Below, piece after piece: positions 1-7,397 of a DNA stretch of 7,952 nucleotides. The DNA is from UBA6624 sp964343345 [NCBI: uncultured bacterium] (GTDB lineage: Bacteria; UBP7; UBA6624). Made by a program: the position numbers and the translations under genes. The DNA lies in assembly GCA_964343345.1 (NCBI GenBank), contig CAYFJE010000051.1, forward strand, positions 1 to 7,952. The letters are read 5' to 3'. The notes under the pieces were generated by a model. It saw only the letters and a program-made list of their open reading frames with translations. It did no database searches and was not told where the DNA came from. Numbering within the stretch: the first letter of the stretch is position 1; each line of letters opens with the position of its first letter.

Positions 1-1359
1 AGATTTATAGGCGATTACATTCTCTTTTCGCGAGAGGTTTTTGACTTCTATATTGAATGGTGGCAAATCCCATCCTGGGCACCAATAGGCTCTTCCATAA
101 GGCCATGTTCCAAATTGATTTGGGACAACCCCCTTGTTTGGAAGGTCATAACATCCACTTCCGCTTCCAGCTTTTGGATCACTTAAGATTTCTGTCGGTT
201 TGTCATTTACAAAGAAATGATGTGTATGGTTGCAGAATTCTGCACAATTCGCAATGTCTCTTCCCCATCCGTGTCCCGACATGATTCCACTTATTGTGTA
301 TTTTCGAGATTCGGGATTTTTTAACAGGTAGGGTTTTTTTGATGGATTGTAGTCAAGATTAAAAGCACCTCCTTCCCACATTTTGTAGGCTTTTACAGGT
401 CTAAGGGTGTTGTTTTTTTCAGAAAGGTAGATTTTCATATCCATTATGTAGGAGGAATTTCCTGTAGGGACATTTATTTTGAAATTTTTAACACCGCCAT
501 CTGTGAAGAAAGCCAAGAATGGAGTGATGTCTGTGAGCCAAACTCCCCTTCGATGATAGGCTGTAATCCATCTAGAAATCAATACATTGCATTTGTCATC
601 TTCGCAAAGGTGCAGATTTGCTATCATGTCCCACTCATAACAGTTTTTGTCATTTTTTTCAGGACAATTCATTTCAAAATATATTTCCATATTGTTGTAT
701 TTCATTAGCTCTTCGGTTTTTGGGAATTCGGCTTCAAATTCTGCACTTGCTCCCCATCCACCTGAAAGCTCAAAATCCTCCAAAAGGATGACTTCTTTTT
801 TTGACAAGTTTTCTTTCATTTTTTCTTGGAGGTTTTTTTCCCAATAAAGATATTCAACTTCTCTTTCAACGGCATCAAATATAGGAGTTTCACTTTTTCC
901 TGGAGGTCTTAGCAATCCAAACTGTCTTAAAAAACCATCACTATCAATCAGGAATCCAGCCTTGTCAGCATTCCAATCGTTTTTCCAGGTTTCAAGTATC
1001 TCTTTAACCTCTCCATCTATAGGCATTTTTTCGCTGTTTATGAAGAAGATTTTTTCTTTCCATGGAATTCCTGTAGCCTGTTGTTTTATTTTGTTTAGAT
1101 AACCATCTTCTGAAGATATAAATATGATATTTGTTTCTGGCATTTGATCAACCATTTCTTGAAAATTTGAGTTCCATAAATCTTCAGTGTAGGCATCTTC
1201 TTCTAAAAATCTCAAGAAAACAGTTATTTCTGGATTTTCTTCGTCATACGAAAAAACCCCGTTCTCTGTCTGTAAATCAAATGAGTTGATTTTTTCAAAA
1301 GGTTTTGTTCCGTTGAAAAGTGACAATAGCATTAAACTTAATAGATATTTTTTTTTCAT
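1..1359 (-). CDS. Secreted PNGase F-like peptide-N-glycosidase with N-terminal thioredoxin-like domain (3' end cut by window edge)
   Basis: The frame is open from ATG at 1359 to the window edge: 453 residues, no stop, C-terminus missing. Residues 1-20 (MKKKYLLSLMLLSLFNGTKP) look like a signal peptide; there is no lipobox cysteine. Residues about 34-150 resemble a thioredoxin/redoxin fold (EITVFLRFLEE, TNIIFISSEDG, AGFLIDSDGFLRQFG) but hold no cysteine, so this part cannot be redox active. From about 200 on it resembles PNGase F of Elizabethkingia, which cleaves N-glycans from asparagine, leaving aspartate. Matching pieces are CYEWD (240-244; D244 = PNGase F Asp60), NCAEFC (371-376; E374 = Glu206) and GRAYWCPG (422-429; R423 = Arg248, W426 = Trp251). 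All six disulfide cysteines are present (232/240, 372/376, 403/427), plus an extra pair, 252/257. Arg61 is Met here, Trp207 is Phe, and no acidic residue sits near Glu118. The ATG shares one base with the upstream stop. Family is secure; activity is unproven. Confidence 0.9.
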   Translation of the reverse strand, partial: MKKKYLLSLMLLSLFNGTKPFEKINSFDLQTENGVFSYDEENPEITVFLRFLEEDAYTEDLWNSNFQEMVDQMPETNIIFISSEDGYLNKIKQQATGIPWKEKIFFINSEKMPIDGEVKEILETWKNDWNADKAGFLIDSDGFLRQFGLLRPPGKSETPIFDAVEREVEYLYWEKNLQEKMKENLSKKEVILLEDFELSGGWGASAEFEAEFPKTEELMKYNNMEIYFEMNCPEKNDKNCYEWDMIANLHLCEDDKCNVLISRWITAYHRRGVWLTDITPFLAFFTDGGVKNFKINVPTGNSSYIMDMKIYLSEKNNTLRPVKAYKMWEGGAFNLDYNPSKKPYLLKNPESRKYTISGIMSGHGWGRDIANCAEFCNHTHHFFVNDKPTEILSDPKAGSGSGCYDLPNKGVVPNQFGTWPYGRAYWCPGWDLPPFNIEVKNLSRKENVIAYKS

Positions 1360-3464
1360 TAATATAACCACTCCTTTTTGAATATTATCTTCCATGAACT
1401 ACTAGTTGATTCATCATTTGTATTTATAACCAAGTAGGTTGCTTCTCCATCCTTTGGCCTGAATTCAAACCTGAAATATGCATTAAGTGAATTTGATATA
1501 TTGTTTTTCTGTATTGAAAGGTTGTAGAGGTGAGATGATGTTGGCGTGTAGCCAAGATCAAATGAATAGATTTCAGAATTAGATGAAGAGTTTCCTCTTT
1601 TAACATTGTTAACATTCCAGTTTGGTCCAAAAGAAAAATCGTTTGTTATTTTGTAATTTAGCCATCCATCAAGACTTGTCTTGCTAGCATCGTACCAATC
1701 TCCAGAATTCAAACCTCCTCCCCAAACCCATTTGTAGTCATAAGCCCAACCAAAATAATTAAGACCATAGTCAATATAATCATATTCACCTGCCGGTATT
1801 ATTGTTCCAGGTAATGACCAAGGTTCAAAATCTTGATCTAACACTGATTTGTACATTGTTATTACAGGGTTCCATGACCATCCATTGTTCATGGAAAGAC
1901 CCAATGGTTCTAATTTTAGAGAGTTTTCCACAAGTCTGTTTTCTCCATTTAAAATTTCATTGAAACTAATTTCATTTGAAACCTCTCTTATTTGGTATTT
2001 GTTTTCACATTCTTTTTTCCAGAAATTTATACATTTTGATATATTTTTAGAATGTTCAATTTCAATTTTTTTAACTTTTACTGTATCGTTTAATGAAGAG
2101 TATCTGTAGTAACCTAAACCAGGGTTAAAGTCTTCATCAAAAATCATATATTCTGCAGAGGCCGAAAAAGGGTTTCCGAAACTTTCTATTTTGAAATAAT
2201 GACCTTCTCCATCCTCTGTTTCATTTGATGAGAATTGTGACCAAATATCAGCATTCAGCCTAGTTCCGTTTTCGTTCATTGATTTCCAAGAAACATCAAT
2301 GCCATTTGTCATGCTTGAAGAGTTTGAATTTTCATTGGATGATATGAAGCCTATATTTGCATTTTCTGTTATTTGATGTTTTGTTCTTACGATTCCAAAG
2401 TGTTCATCTGTCGAATCTTCAACCCATGCTGTCAAAAATCCAATTTCGTTAATGTCGAATTTTCCTGTGATTTTGGATCCAACTCTAAGTGGAAGTTGGT
2501 TTCCATTTTCATCGAGTCCAATATTTCTACTATGAAAAGGTAGAGCCGAACTTCTGCCTCCAAAAGAGAAAAGTCCTGAATTTTCCAAAAAGAAATCTCT
2601 TTTTTCAGGAAAGAATAAAGAGTAACGAGTTAAATTACTTTGTTGCACATCTGCTTCAGCTTCTCCAAAATCAGCATTCAAAACTGATGCAATTCTCCAT
2701 CCTTTCCACGGTGTTCCGATAATGTCTATTCCAGCATCAAACTTATAGTCAGTTTCTGTTTCTTGAGTCGCTTTTCCAAACATAAATGGTTTAGTTATCC
2801 AAGGGTTTGAATTAGGTAAATTATTCATTCCTGTTAATTCACCTGATTTTGATAATGTGCTTAGATTGTTGCTTTTTTCCCATCCTGTCCAATAGCCAGC
2901 TTCTCTTTCTTTTGAATACCAATATTTGAAATTTATTCCCCAATTATTATCATTTTCTCCATATGCAAGTGTTGAAAAAGGAATTTTTATCTCTGCACTC
3001 CATCCGTCTTTTGTTAATATACCCATCCCTTCCCAATATCCATCCCAATCCTGATCTGGTCTAGATTCATTAGTTATGGTTCCATCAACTCTGCTTCCAT
3101 TTGCATTAATGCCAAAATAGTAACCATTTCTTTTTGACAAATAAGGATCTATAACGATTTCTATCTTGTCGTCATTGTAGAGAGTCTGATCTCTTTTTTT
3201 ATAATTGTTTATTAGTTTCTCGGTTTTTGCTTCATATCCTATGTATAAATTTTCTTCATCTCTCCATATGAAAACTTTTGCTTCAAGGGTGCCTTTTTTG
3301 CCTTCTTTCGGCTGTTGTTGAATCCAGTTTTCAAGAATTGTTGCCTTATTCCAAACTTTTTCTTCGAGGATGCCGTCAATTTTTACACCCTCCTCGAATA
3401 GAGGAGCATCTATTGTTTTTGATGCTATCAGTAGCAAAAAAAGTAAAAATTTATTATTTTTCAT
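1359..3464 (-). CDS. CBM9-like / DUF5916 family exported protein, probable outer-membrane beta-barrel
   Basis: This is 701 residues from the ATG at 3464, with TAA at 1361-1359. That start is chosen because it forms an ATGA overlap with the stop of the upstream gene and begins with a signal peptide (MKNNKFLLFLLLIASKTIDA). An in-frame ATG at 3506 would put 14 polar residues in front. Residues about 22-200 form a CBM9-like domain (VKIDGILEEKVW, YNDDKIEIVIDPY, WSAEIKIPFSTL). The rest matches DUF5916: NLTRYSLFFPEKRDFFLE at 277-294 is its hallmark, and FNPGLGYYRY at about 446-455 is a second conserved patch. The C-terminal half has alternating aromatic strands and ends in Tyr, as outer-membrane barrels do. 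Length is normal for the family. Cysteines at 478 and 486 may pair in a loop. DUF5916 proteins have no established function; the CBM9 similarity suggests but does not prove glycan binding. Confidence 0.88.
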   Translation of the reverse strand: MKNNKFLLFLLLIASKTIDAPLFEEGVKIDGILEEKVWNKATILENWIQQQPKEGKKGTLEAKVFIWRDEENLYIGYEAKTEKLINNYKKRDQTLYNDDKIEIVIDPYLSKRNGYYFGINANGSRVDGTITNESRPDQDWDGYWEGMGILTKDGWSAEIKIPFSTLAYGENDNNWGINFKYWYSKEREAGYWTGWEKSNNLSTLSKSGELTGMNNLPNSNPWITKPFMFGKATQETETDYKFDAGIDIIGTPWKGWRIASVLNADFGEAEADVQQSNLTRYSLFFPEKRDFFLENSGLFSFGGRSSALPFHSRNIGLDENGNQLPLRVGSKITGKFDINEIGFLTAWVEDSTDEHFGIVRTKHQITENANIGFISSNENSNSSSMTNGIDVSWKSMNENGTRLNADIWSQFSSNETEDGEGHYFKIESFGNPFSASAEYMIFDEDFNPGLGYYRYSSLNDTVKVKKIEIEHSKNISKCINFWKKECENKYQIREVSNEISFNEILNGENRLVENSLKLEPLGLSMNNGWSWNPVITMYKSVLDQDFEPWSLPGTIIPAGEYDYIDYGLNYFGWAYDYKWVWGGGLNSGDWYDASKTSLDGWLNYKITNDFSFGPNWNVNNVKRGNSSSNSEIYSFDLGYTPTSSHLYNLSIQKNNISNSLNAYFRFEFRPKDGEATYLVINTNDESTSSSWKIIFKKEWLY
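1371..1376 (-). promoter_or_regulatory. Ribosome binding site of the PNGase F-like gene
   Basis: Read on the minus strand, the end of the DUF5916 gene contains AAAAAGGAGTGG, with the AAGGAG core 11 bases before the ATG at 1359. It supports this start. It also gives the last gene its own initiation signal inside an operon whose other three members have no visible Shine-Dalgarno sequence. Confidence 0.65.
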
Positions 3465-4303
3465 ATTGTTAAACAAGCTGCGATTAGCAACAGAACACTT
3501 ATCCATCCATTTGCAGAAAAAAATGAAGCATTTATTTTTTTAAGGTTTTTTGGGCTGATTATTGAATGCTGCCAAATCAGAAGAGCAGTCATTAGAAAAC
3601 ATCCAATCAGCCAATTTTGGTTCCAATCAAACGCTTTTCCAAAAAGGAAAAAGAATACAGCTGCAGAAAAATGAAAAATTCTTGAAATCAAGAATGCTTT
3701 CCTCTTTCCATATATAGAGGGAATGGAATAGAGACCTTCTCTTTTGTCAAATGAAATGTCCTGCATTGAGTAAAGGATGTCAAAACCAGCAACCCAAAAT
3801 GTAATGGCAAGGCAGATAAGGTAAAGGTTTTCTCCCCATCCATTAGTTACTGCGATAAATCCTCCGGCTGGAGCACATGATAAAGTCAATCCAAGCCATA
3901 TATGACAAAATGCCCCCCATCTTTTCGTGAAAGGGTAAATGGACAAAAGGAGAATCGCTATTGGCGATAGCTTCCATGCAAGAGTGCTTAGTTCTTTGGT
4001 GCAGTAGCCTAAAATGATAAGGCTGCAGAAAACGAGAATCCAAACTGATTTTTCTTTAACTTTTCCTGTTGCAAGTTCCCATTCTTTCGTTCTAGGGTTC
4101 TTTTTGTCGTAAGGAAGATCAATTATTCTATTCAATCCCATTGCCGCAGTTCGTGCTCCAATCATTGCACCTAAGATGAGAAAAGTTGTTTTTGAATCTG
4201 GGAGACTTCTTAACCCAGCAATGACTCCGACAAAGGCAAAAGGTAGAGCGAAGATGGTGTGTTCAAATTTAACAAGTCGGAGCATTGATGAAAAAAGATT
4301 CAT
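3461..4303 (-). CDS. mqnP: UbiA-family prenyltransferase, probably MqnP of the futalosine menaquinone pathway
   Basis: A 280-residue integral membrane enzyme that transfers a polyprenyl chain from its diphosphate to an aromatic acid. It shows both UbiA aspartate motifs that bind Mg2+-diphosphate: NRIIDLPYD at 58-66 (D62, D66) followed by KKNPRT, and DILYSMQDISFD at 175-186 (D175, D182, D186). The N-terminal KFEHTIFALPFA (12-23) and the run FDKREGLYSIPSIYG (185-199) are typical of the UbiA subgroup first called 'putative 4-hydroxybenzoate polyprenyltransferase' and later tied to futalosine-derived menaquinone synthesis. About eight or nine hydrophobic segments span the protein. The ATG overlaps the upstream UbiD stop by one base (TAATG), and the TGA overlaps the downstream start by four (ATGA). 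No Shine-Dalgarno is visible, so translational coupling is likely. The alternative is UbiA for ubiquinone; the pathway choice is inference, since no other mqn or ubi gene is in view. Confidence 0.85.
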   Translation of the reverse strand: MNLFSSMLRLVKFEHTIFALPFAFVGVIAGLRSLPDSKTTFLILGAMIGARTAAMGLNRIIDLPYDKKNPRTKEWELATGKVKEKSVWILVFCSLIILGYCTKELSTLAWKLSPIAILLLSIYPFTKRWGAFCHIWLGLTLSCAPAGGFIAVTNGWGENLYLICLAITFWVAGFDILYSMQDISFDKREGLYSIPSIYGKRKAFLISRIFHFSAAVFFFLFGKAFDWNQNWLIGCFLMTALLIWQHSIISPKNLKKINASFFSANGWISVLLLIAACLTI

Positions 4304-5736
4304 TAATTGTTTTTAATTTTTTTAAGAATTTCATCAATTTTTTTCTGGTCTATGTCAACTTGTTCAGGCCATTTTCTTATATGAGATTCGCCTTCGATTT
4401 TTCTAGTGCCATCAAAGCCAATTTTTGAACCATAGCCTTCAACAGGGCTTGCATGGTCAAGAACATCTACTGGGCCATTATCTAAAACAATATCTCTTTT
4501 TGGGTCTATGTTTGACAATGCATGGAATGTTGTTTCACTGACATTTTGAACATCAACATCATCATCAACAACTACAACAAATTTAGTAAGACTTAACAGG
4601 CCAATTCCCCATATTGCATGAATCACTTTTCTCGCTTGCCCAGGGTAATTCTTTTTTATGCTCACCAACAACATGTTATGAAAAACACCTTCTGCAGGAA
4701 AATGCATATCTTTGATTTCAGGACAAAAAAGTTTAACTAAAGGCAGGAAGATTCTTTCTGTTGCCCAGCCTAAAAACCAGTCTTCTTGTAATGGTTTTCC
4801 AACAATTATGTGTGGAAAGATTGGTTTTTTTCTATGGGTTATTAATTCAAGATGAAAAACAGGATAGGGTCCTGGATGGCTGTAAAAACCAGTGTGATCT
4901 CCAAAAGGGCCTTCTTCTTTTGTTTCATTCGGGTCAACCCATCCTTCAAGAATGAATTCAGCCTGTGCTGGAACTTTGATGTCTGAATTTATACATTTCA
5001 CTACTTCGACTGGTCTTTTGTTCAGAAAACCAGCTAAAAGATATTCATCAATCCCCGGAGGAAGAGGTGCACTTGCAGAATACATTGTTGCTGGATCTCC
5101 TCCAATCGCAATTGCAACAGGAATTTTTTGGTTTTTCTTTTTTGCCTTAACTTCATGTTTTTTTCCATCTTTGTGTAATTGCCAATGCATTCCAAGTGTT
5201 TTTCGATCATGTTTTTGGAGTCTGTAGAGTCCAACATTTCTTTGACCTGTTTCAGGGTCGTTTGTAATTGTTGATCCAAAACAGATATATGGGCCAGCAT
5301 CTTTTGGCCATAAAGTTGGAATTGGAAGAATGTCTAGATTTGCATCATCTCCTTTCAAGACAATTTCTTGGCAAGGTGCTTTTTTTACATTTTTAGGTAT
5401 GAATTTTCTTATTTCAGCAAATTTTGGAAGCATTGTTACAGCCTCCATGATGCTTGATACTTTTGGAGGTTTAATAAGATTTTCTATTCTTTTTGCATGT
5501 TCGTCAACATGATTAACACCAAAAGCATTTGATGTTCTCTCCTTGCTTCCAAAAAGATTTACCGCTAATGGAAAATTGCTGCCTTTTATATTCTCGAAGA
5601 GAATTGCTTCTTTTTTATTTCTTGTGAAATGTTCTCCAATAACGGTTACCTCGATTTTTGGATCGATTTCTTGACTGATTTTCTTAAGTTCACCTTTGTG
5701 TTCCAAATTTTTTATGTAATCTGATAAATTTTTCAT
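4303..5736 (-). CDS. mqnL: UbiD-family prenylated-FMN-dependent decarboxylase, probably MqnL
   Basis: This 477-residue protein is full length for the UbiD family, cytosolic decarboxylases of aromatic or unsaturated acids that need prenylated FMN made by UbiX (not in this window). Recognisable family pieces are the opening DYIKNLEHKGELKKI (6-20), NVGLYRLQ at 167-174 with R172 in the cofactor/active-site region, PVAIAIGGDPA (206-216), SASAPLPPGIDEYLLAG (220-236), EFILEGWVDP (260-269) and EEGPFGDHTGFYS (274-286), which supplies the catalytic-type glutamate. DDDVDV at 391-396 and GSKIGFDGTRK near the C-terminus are also typical. It starts at the ATG at 5736, right after the divergent intergenic gap, and leads a four-gene overlapping operon. 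No Shine-Dalgarno lies upstream. Adjacency to an MqnP-type UbiA favours decarboxylation of the dihydroxynaphthoate precursor (MqnL); UbiD of ubiquinone synthesis or another substrate cannot be excluded. Confidence 0.85.
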   Translation of the reverse strand: MKNLSDYIKNLEHKGELKKISQEIDPKIEVTVIGEHFTRNKKEAILFENIKGSNFPLAVNLFGSKERTSNAFGVNHVDEHAKRIENLIKPPKVSSIMEAVTMLPKFAEIRKFIPKNVKKAPCQEIVLKGDDANLDILPIPTLWPKDAGPYICFGSTITNDPETGQRNVGLYRLQKHDRKTLGMHWQLHKDGKKHEVKAKKKNQKIPVAIAIGGDPATMYSASAPLPPGIDEYLLAGFLNKRPVEVVKCINSDIKVPAQAEFILEGWVDPNETKEEGPFGDHTGFYSHPGPYPVFHLELITHRKKPIFPHIIVGKPLQEDWFLGWATERIFLPLVKLFCPEIKDMHFPAEGVFHNMLLVSIKKNYPGQARKVIHAIWGIGLLSLTKFVVVVDDDVDVQNVSETTFHALSNIDPKRDIVLDNGPVDVLDHASPVEGYGSKIGFDGTRKIEGESHIRKWPEQVDIDQKKIDEILKKIKNN

Positions 5737-5813
5737 AGAAAAATTATTCTAAAAAATTATTTCTTTCTTTGTTTTTAAATTACACTATATCAAAGTTAGA
5801 TTTGGAGGTGATT
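5737..5813. promoter_or_regulatory. Divergent intergenic region, probable back-to-back promoters
   Basis: These 77 bases separate the minus-strand quinone operon from the plus-strand transporter operon and must hold at least one promoter for each unless transcripts read in from elsewhere. They are very AT rich. A near-consensus -10 (TAGAAT, minus strand, 5751-5746) lies close to the UbiD start and would give a very short leader, but no good -35 accompanies it. On the plus strand TATATC (5786-5791) is a weak -10 candidate. A direct repeat AAAAATTATT occurs at 5739-5748 and 5752-5761, 13 bases apart. The region's role is likely; none of the boxes is firm. Confidence 0.5.
5804..5810 (+). promoter_or_regulatory. 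Strong ribosome binding site that decides the transporter start
   Basis: GGAGGTG, followed by ATT, extends the complementarity to the 16S rRNA tail (GGAGGTGAT) and sits directly before the ATG at 5814. It settles that start over an in-frame TTG at 5769, which has no such site and would add 15 residues. Confidence 0.85.
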
Positions 5814-7397
5814 ATGCCCAAAAAACAATCTTTGAGTTCTGTTGATTCAAAAAAACTATTCAAAACATGCTTTATTGCTTTGATAGCTACATCATTTTCT
5901 TTCATTGTTCGGATAATGCTTTTGGATAATGTGTGGCAGGAGATGTTCAATCTTAGCGAAACGCAAAAAGGAGAAATATTTGGTGTTGGTCTTTGGCCCT
6001 TTGCGATAAGCATTGTTCTTTTCTCTCTCTTTATCGATAAATGGGGTTATAGAAAAGCAATGTTTTTTGCTTTCTTCTGTCATGCCTTACAAGTTTTGTT
6101 GCTTGTGACTGCACAAGATTATTGGTGGCTTTGGTGGGGTTCTTTTATAGGTGCTTTAGGAAATGGAACTGTTGAAGCTGTTATAAATCCTGCTATTGCA
6201 ACTGTTTACAAGAAAGAAAAAACAAAATGGTTAACAATTCTTCATGCCGGTTGGCCAGGTGGTTTAGTTTTGGGGGGATTGTTAGCTCTCTTGGTTACAG
6301 CTACAGGTTTGACATGGCAATGGCAAGTGATTGTTTTGCTATTCCCAGCCATTATTTATGGGGTTAGGTTAAAGAATACAAGATTCCCTGTTCATGAAAG
6401 GGTTGAAGCAGGTGTTTCACATACAGCTATGTTGAAAGAAATGGGCTGGATGGGAGCATTGATAGTTGCGTGGCTTGTTGTTTTTGAACTTGGAACGAAG
6501 TTTTTGCCAATCGAGTATATGGGATTATCAACGACCCAGTTAATTTGGTTGATTACTGGTTTGATAGTTGTTTGGTATGGAAAAGTGGTTTCTTGGGCTC
6601 CTGGAAAGCCATTGTTCATTTTTTTGTTGTTGTTGATGATTCCACTAGCTACAACAGAATTAGGTACTGATGCTTGGATTAAGGATCTTATGGGGCCTGC
6701 AATGGCAAAAATCGGGCTGGATGGTATATGGGTTTTAATTTATACTGCAACACTCATGACATTTTTACGGCTCAAAGCCATTGGAGATTTGTCAAAAAGA
6801 CTTTCTCCTCTGCAAATATTGGCATTTAGCTCTATCTTTGCTGCTTGTGGAATATATTCTCTTTCTGCGAGCTCTGTTAATCCGTGGTTTATTTTGGGTG
6901 CGGCAACAATATATGGAATTGGACAAACATTTTTTTGGCCGTGTACTTTGGGTTTGGTTGCTGAGCAATTCCCTAAAGGGGGAGCTTTGACGATTAATGC
7001 TATTGCTGGAGTTGGAATGCTTGGTGTAGGGATAATTGGGACTCCTTTATTAGGAAACTTGCAAGATACGCAGATATATAAAACCTTAAAGACGAATCAA
7101 CCTGAGTATTACCAAGAGTTTATTCTTGCAGAAAACAAGAATAGTATTTTTGGTGAATATCAGCAACTTGATCAAGAAAGCATGAAAGAGCTTGATGATA
7201 GTTTGTCGAATGATGATGGCTCAGAATCATTCAAGAGGCTTCAAGAAAAGAAAAGGGCTCTTACACAATCTACGAATGAAGCTAAGAGCAGTGCTTTGAA
7301 ACTTGCTTCAATACCTCCAATATTTATGGCTCTTTGTTATTTTATTTTGATTAATTATTTCAGAAGCAAAGGCGGCTATAAGCAAGTTAAACTTTAG
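5814..7397 (+). CDS. MFS transporter, likely for a sugar or related carbon source
   Basis: A 527-residue inner-membrane protein with about 12-14 hydrophobic segments, the first at about 16-36 and the last at about 497-516. The MFS loop 2-3 signature appears as DKWGYRK at 75-81 after the second segment. Glycine-rich helices such as HAGWPGGLVLGGLLALL (144-160) and a charged central loop (about 185-212) fit the two six-helix halves. Between the penultimate and last segments lies a hydrophilic, acidic stretch of about 80 residues (about 415-496), rich in Glu, Gln, Lys and Ser, partly helical and possibly coiled coil (FKRLQEKKRAL); this makes the protein longer than the roughly 400-450 residues usual for MFS. 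The isomerase gene follows 8 bases after the stop, so the two are surely co-transcribed, and sugar or sugar-acid uptake is the natural inference. The substrate is unknown. Confidence 0.85.
   Translation: MPKKQSLSSVDSKKLFKTCFIALIATSFSFIVRIMLLDNVWQEMFNLSETQKGEIFGVGLWPFAISIVLFSLFIDKWGYRKAMFFAFFCHALQVLLLVTAQDYWWLWWGSFIGALGNGTVEAVINPAIATVYKKEKTKWLTILHAGWPGGLVLGGLLALLVTATGLTWQWQVIVLLFPAIIYGVRLKNTRFPVHERVEAGVSHTAMLKEMGWMGALIVAWLVVFELGTKFLPIEYMGLSTTQLIWLITGLIVVWYGKVVSWAPGKPLFIFLLLLMIPLATTELGTDAWIKDLMGPAMAKIGLDGIWVLIYTATLMTFLRLKAIGDLSKRLSPLQILAFSSIFAACGIYSLSASSVNPWFILGAATIYGIGQTFFWPCTLGLVAEQFPKGGALTINAIAGVGMLGVGIIGTPLLGNLQDTQIYKTLKTNQPEYYQEFILAENKNSIFGEYQQLDQESMKELDDSLSNDDGSESFKRLQEKKRALTQSTNEAKSSALKLASIPPIFMALCYFILINYFRSKGGYKQVKL

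Noticed and set aside
57-284. 75-residue plus-strand open frame
   Set aside because: It lies opposite the PNGase F-like domain, whose conserved cysteines and catalytic motifs are in the minus frame; no family resemblance and no ribosome binding site.
907-1260. Active thioredoxin/redoxin domain in the PNGase F-like protein
   Set aside because: No cysteine occurs before residue 232, so a thiol-disulfide or peroxidase function is not possible.
1300-1359. Lipoprotein signal peptide on the PNGase F-like protein
   Set aside because: No cysteine follows the hydrophobic stretch, so lipid attachment is ruled out; an ordinary signal peptide fits.
3465-3506. Upstream ATG adding 14 residues to the DUF5916 protein
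   Set aside because: It would bury the signal peptide behind a polar stretch and create a long overlap with UbiA; the ATGA junction at 3464-3461 is the better start.
5034-5300. 88-residue minus-strand open frame inside the UbiD gene
   Set aside because: It is a shifted frame of UbiD, whose own frame carries the conserved family motifs through the same bases.
5769-5813. TTG start adding 15 residues to the transporter
   Set aside because: The ATG at 5814 has a near-perfect Shine-Dalgarno; the TTG has none, and its extension would be encoded by promoter-like AT sequence.
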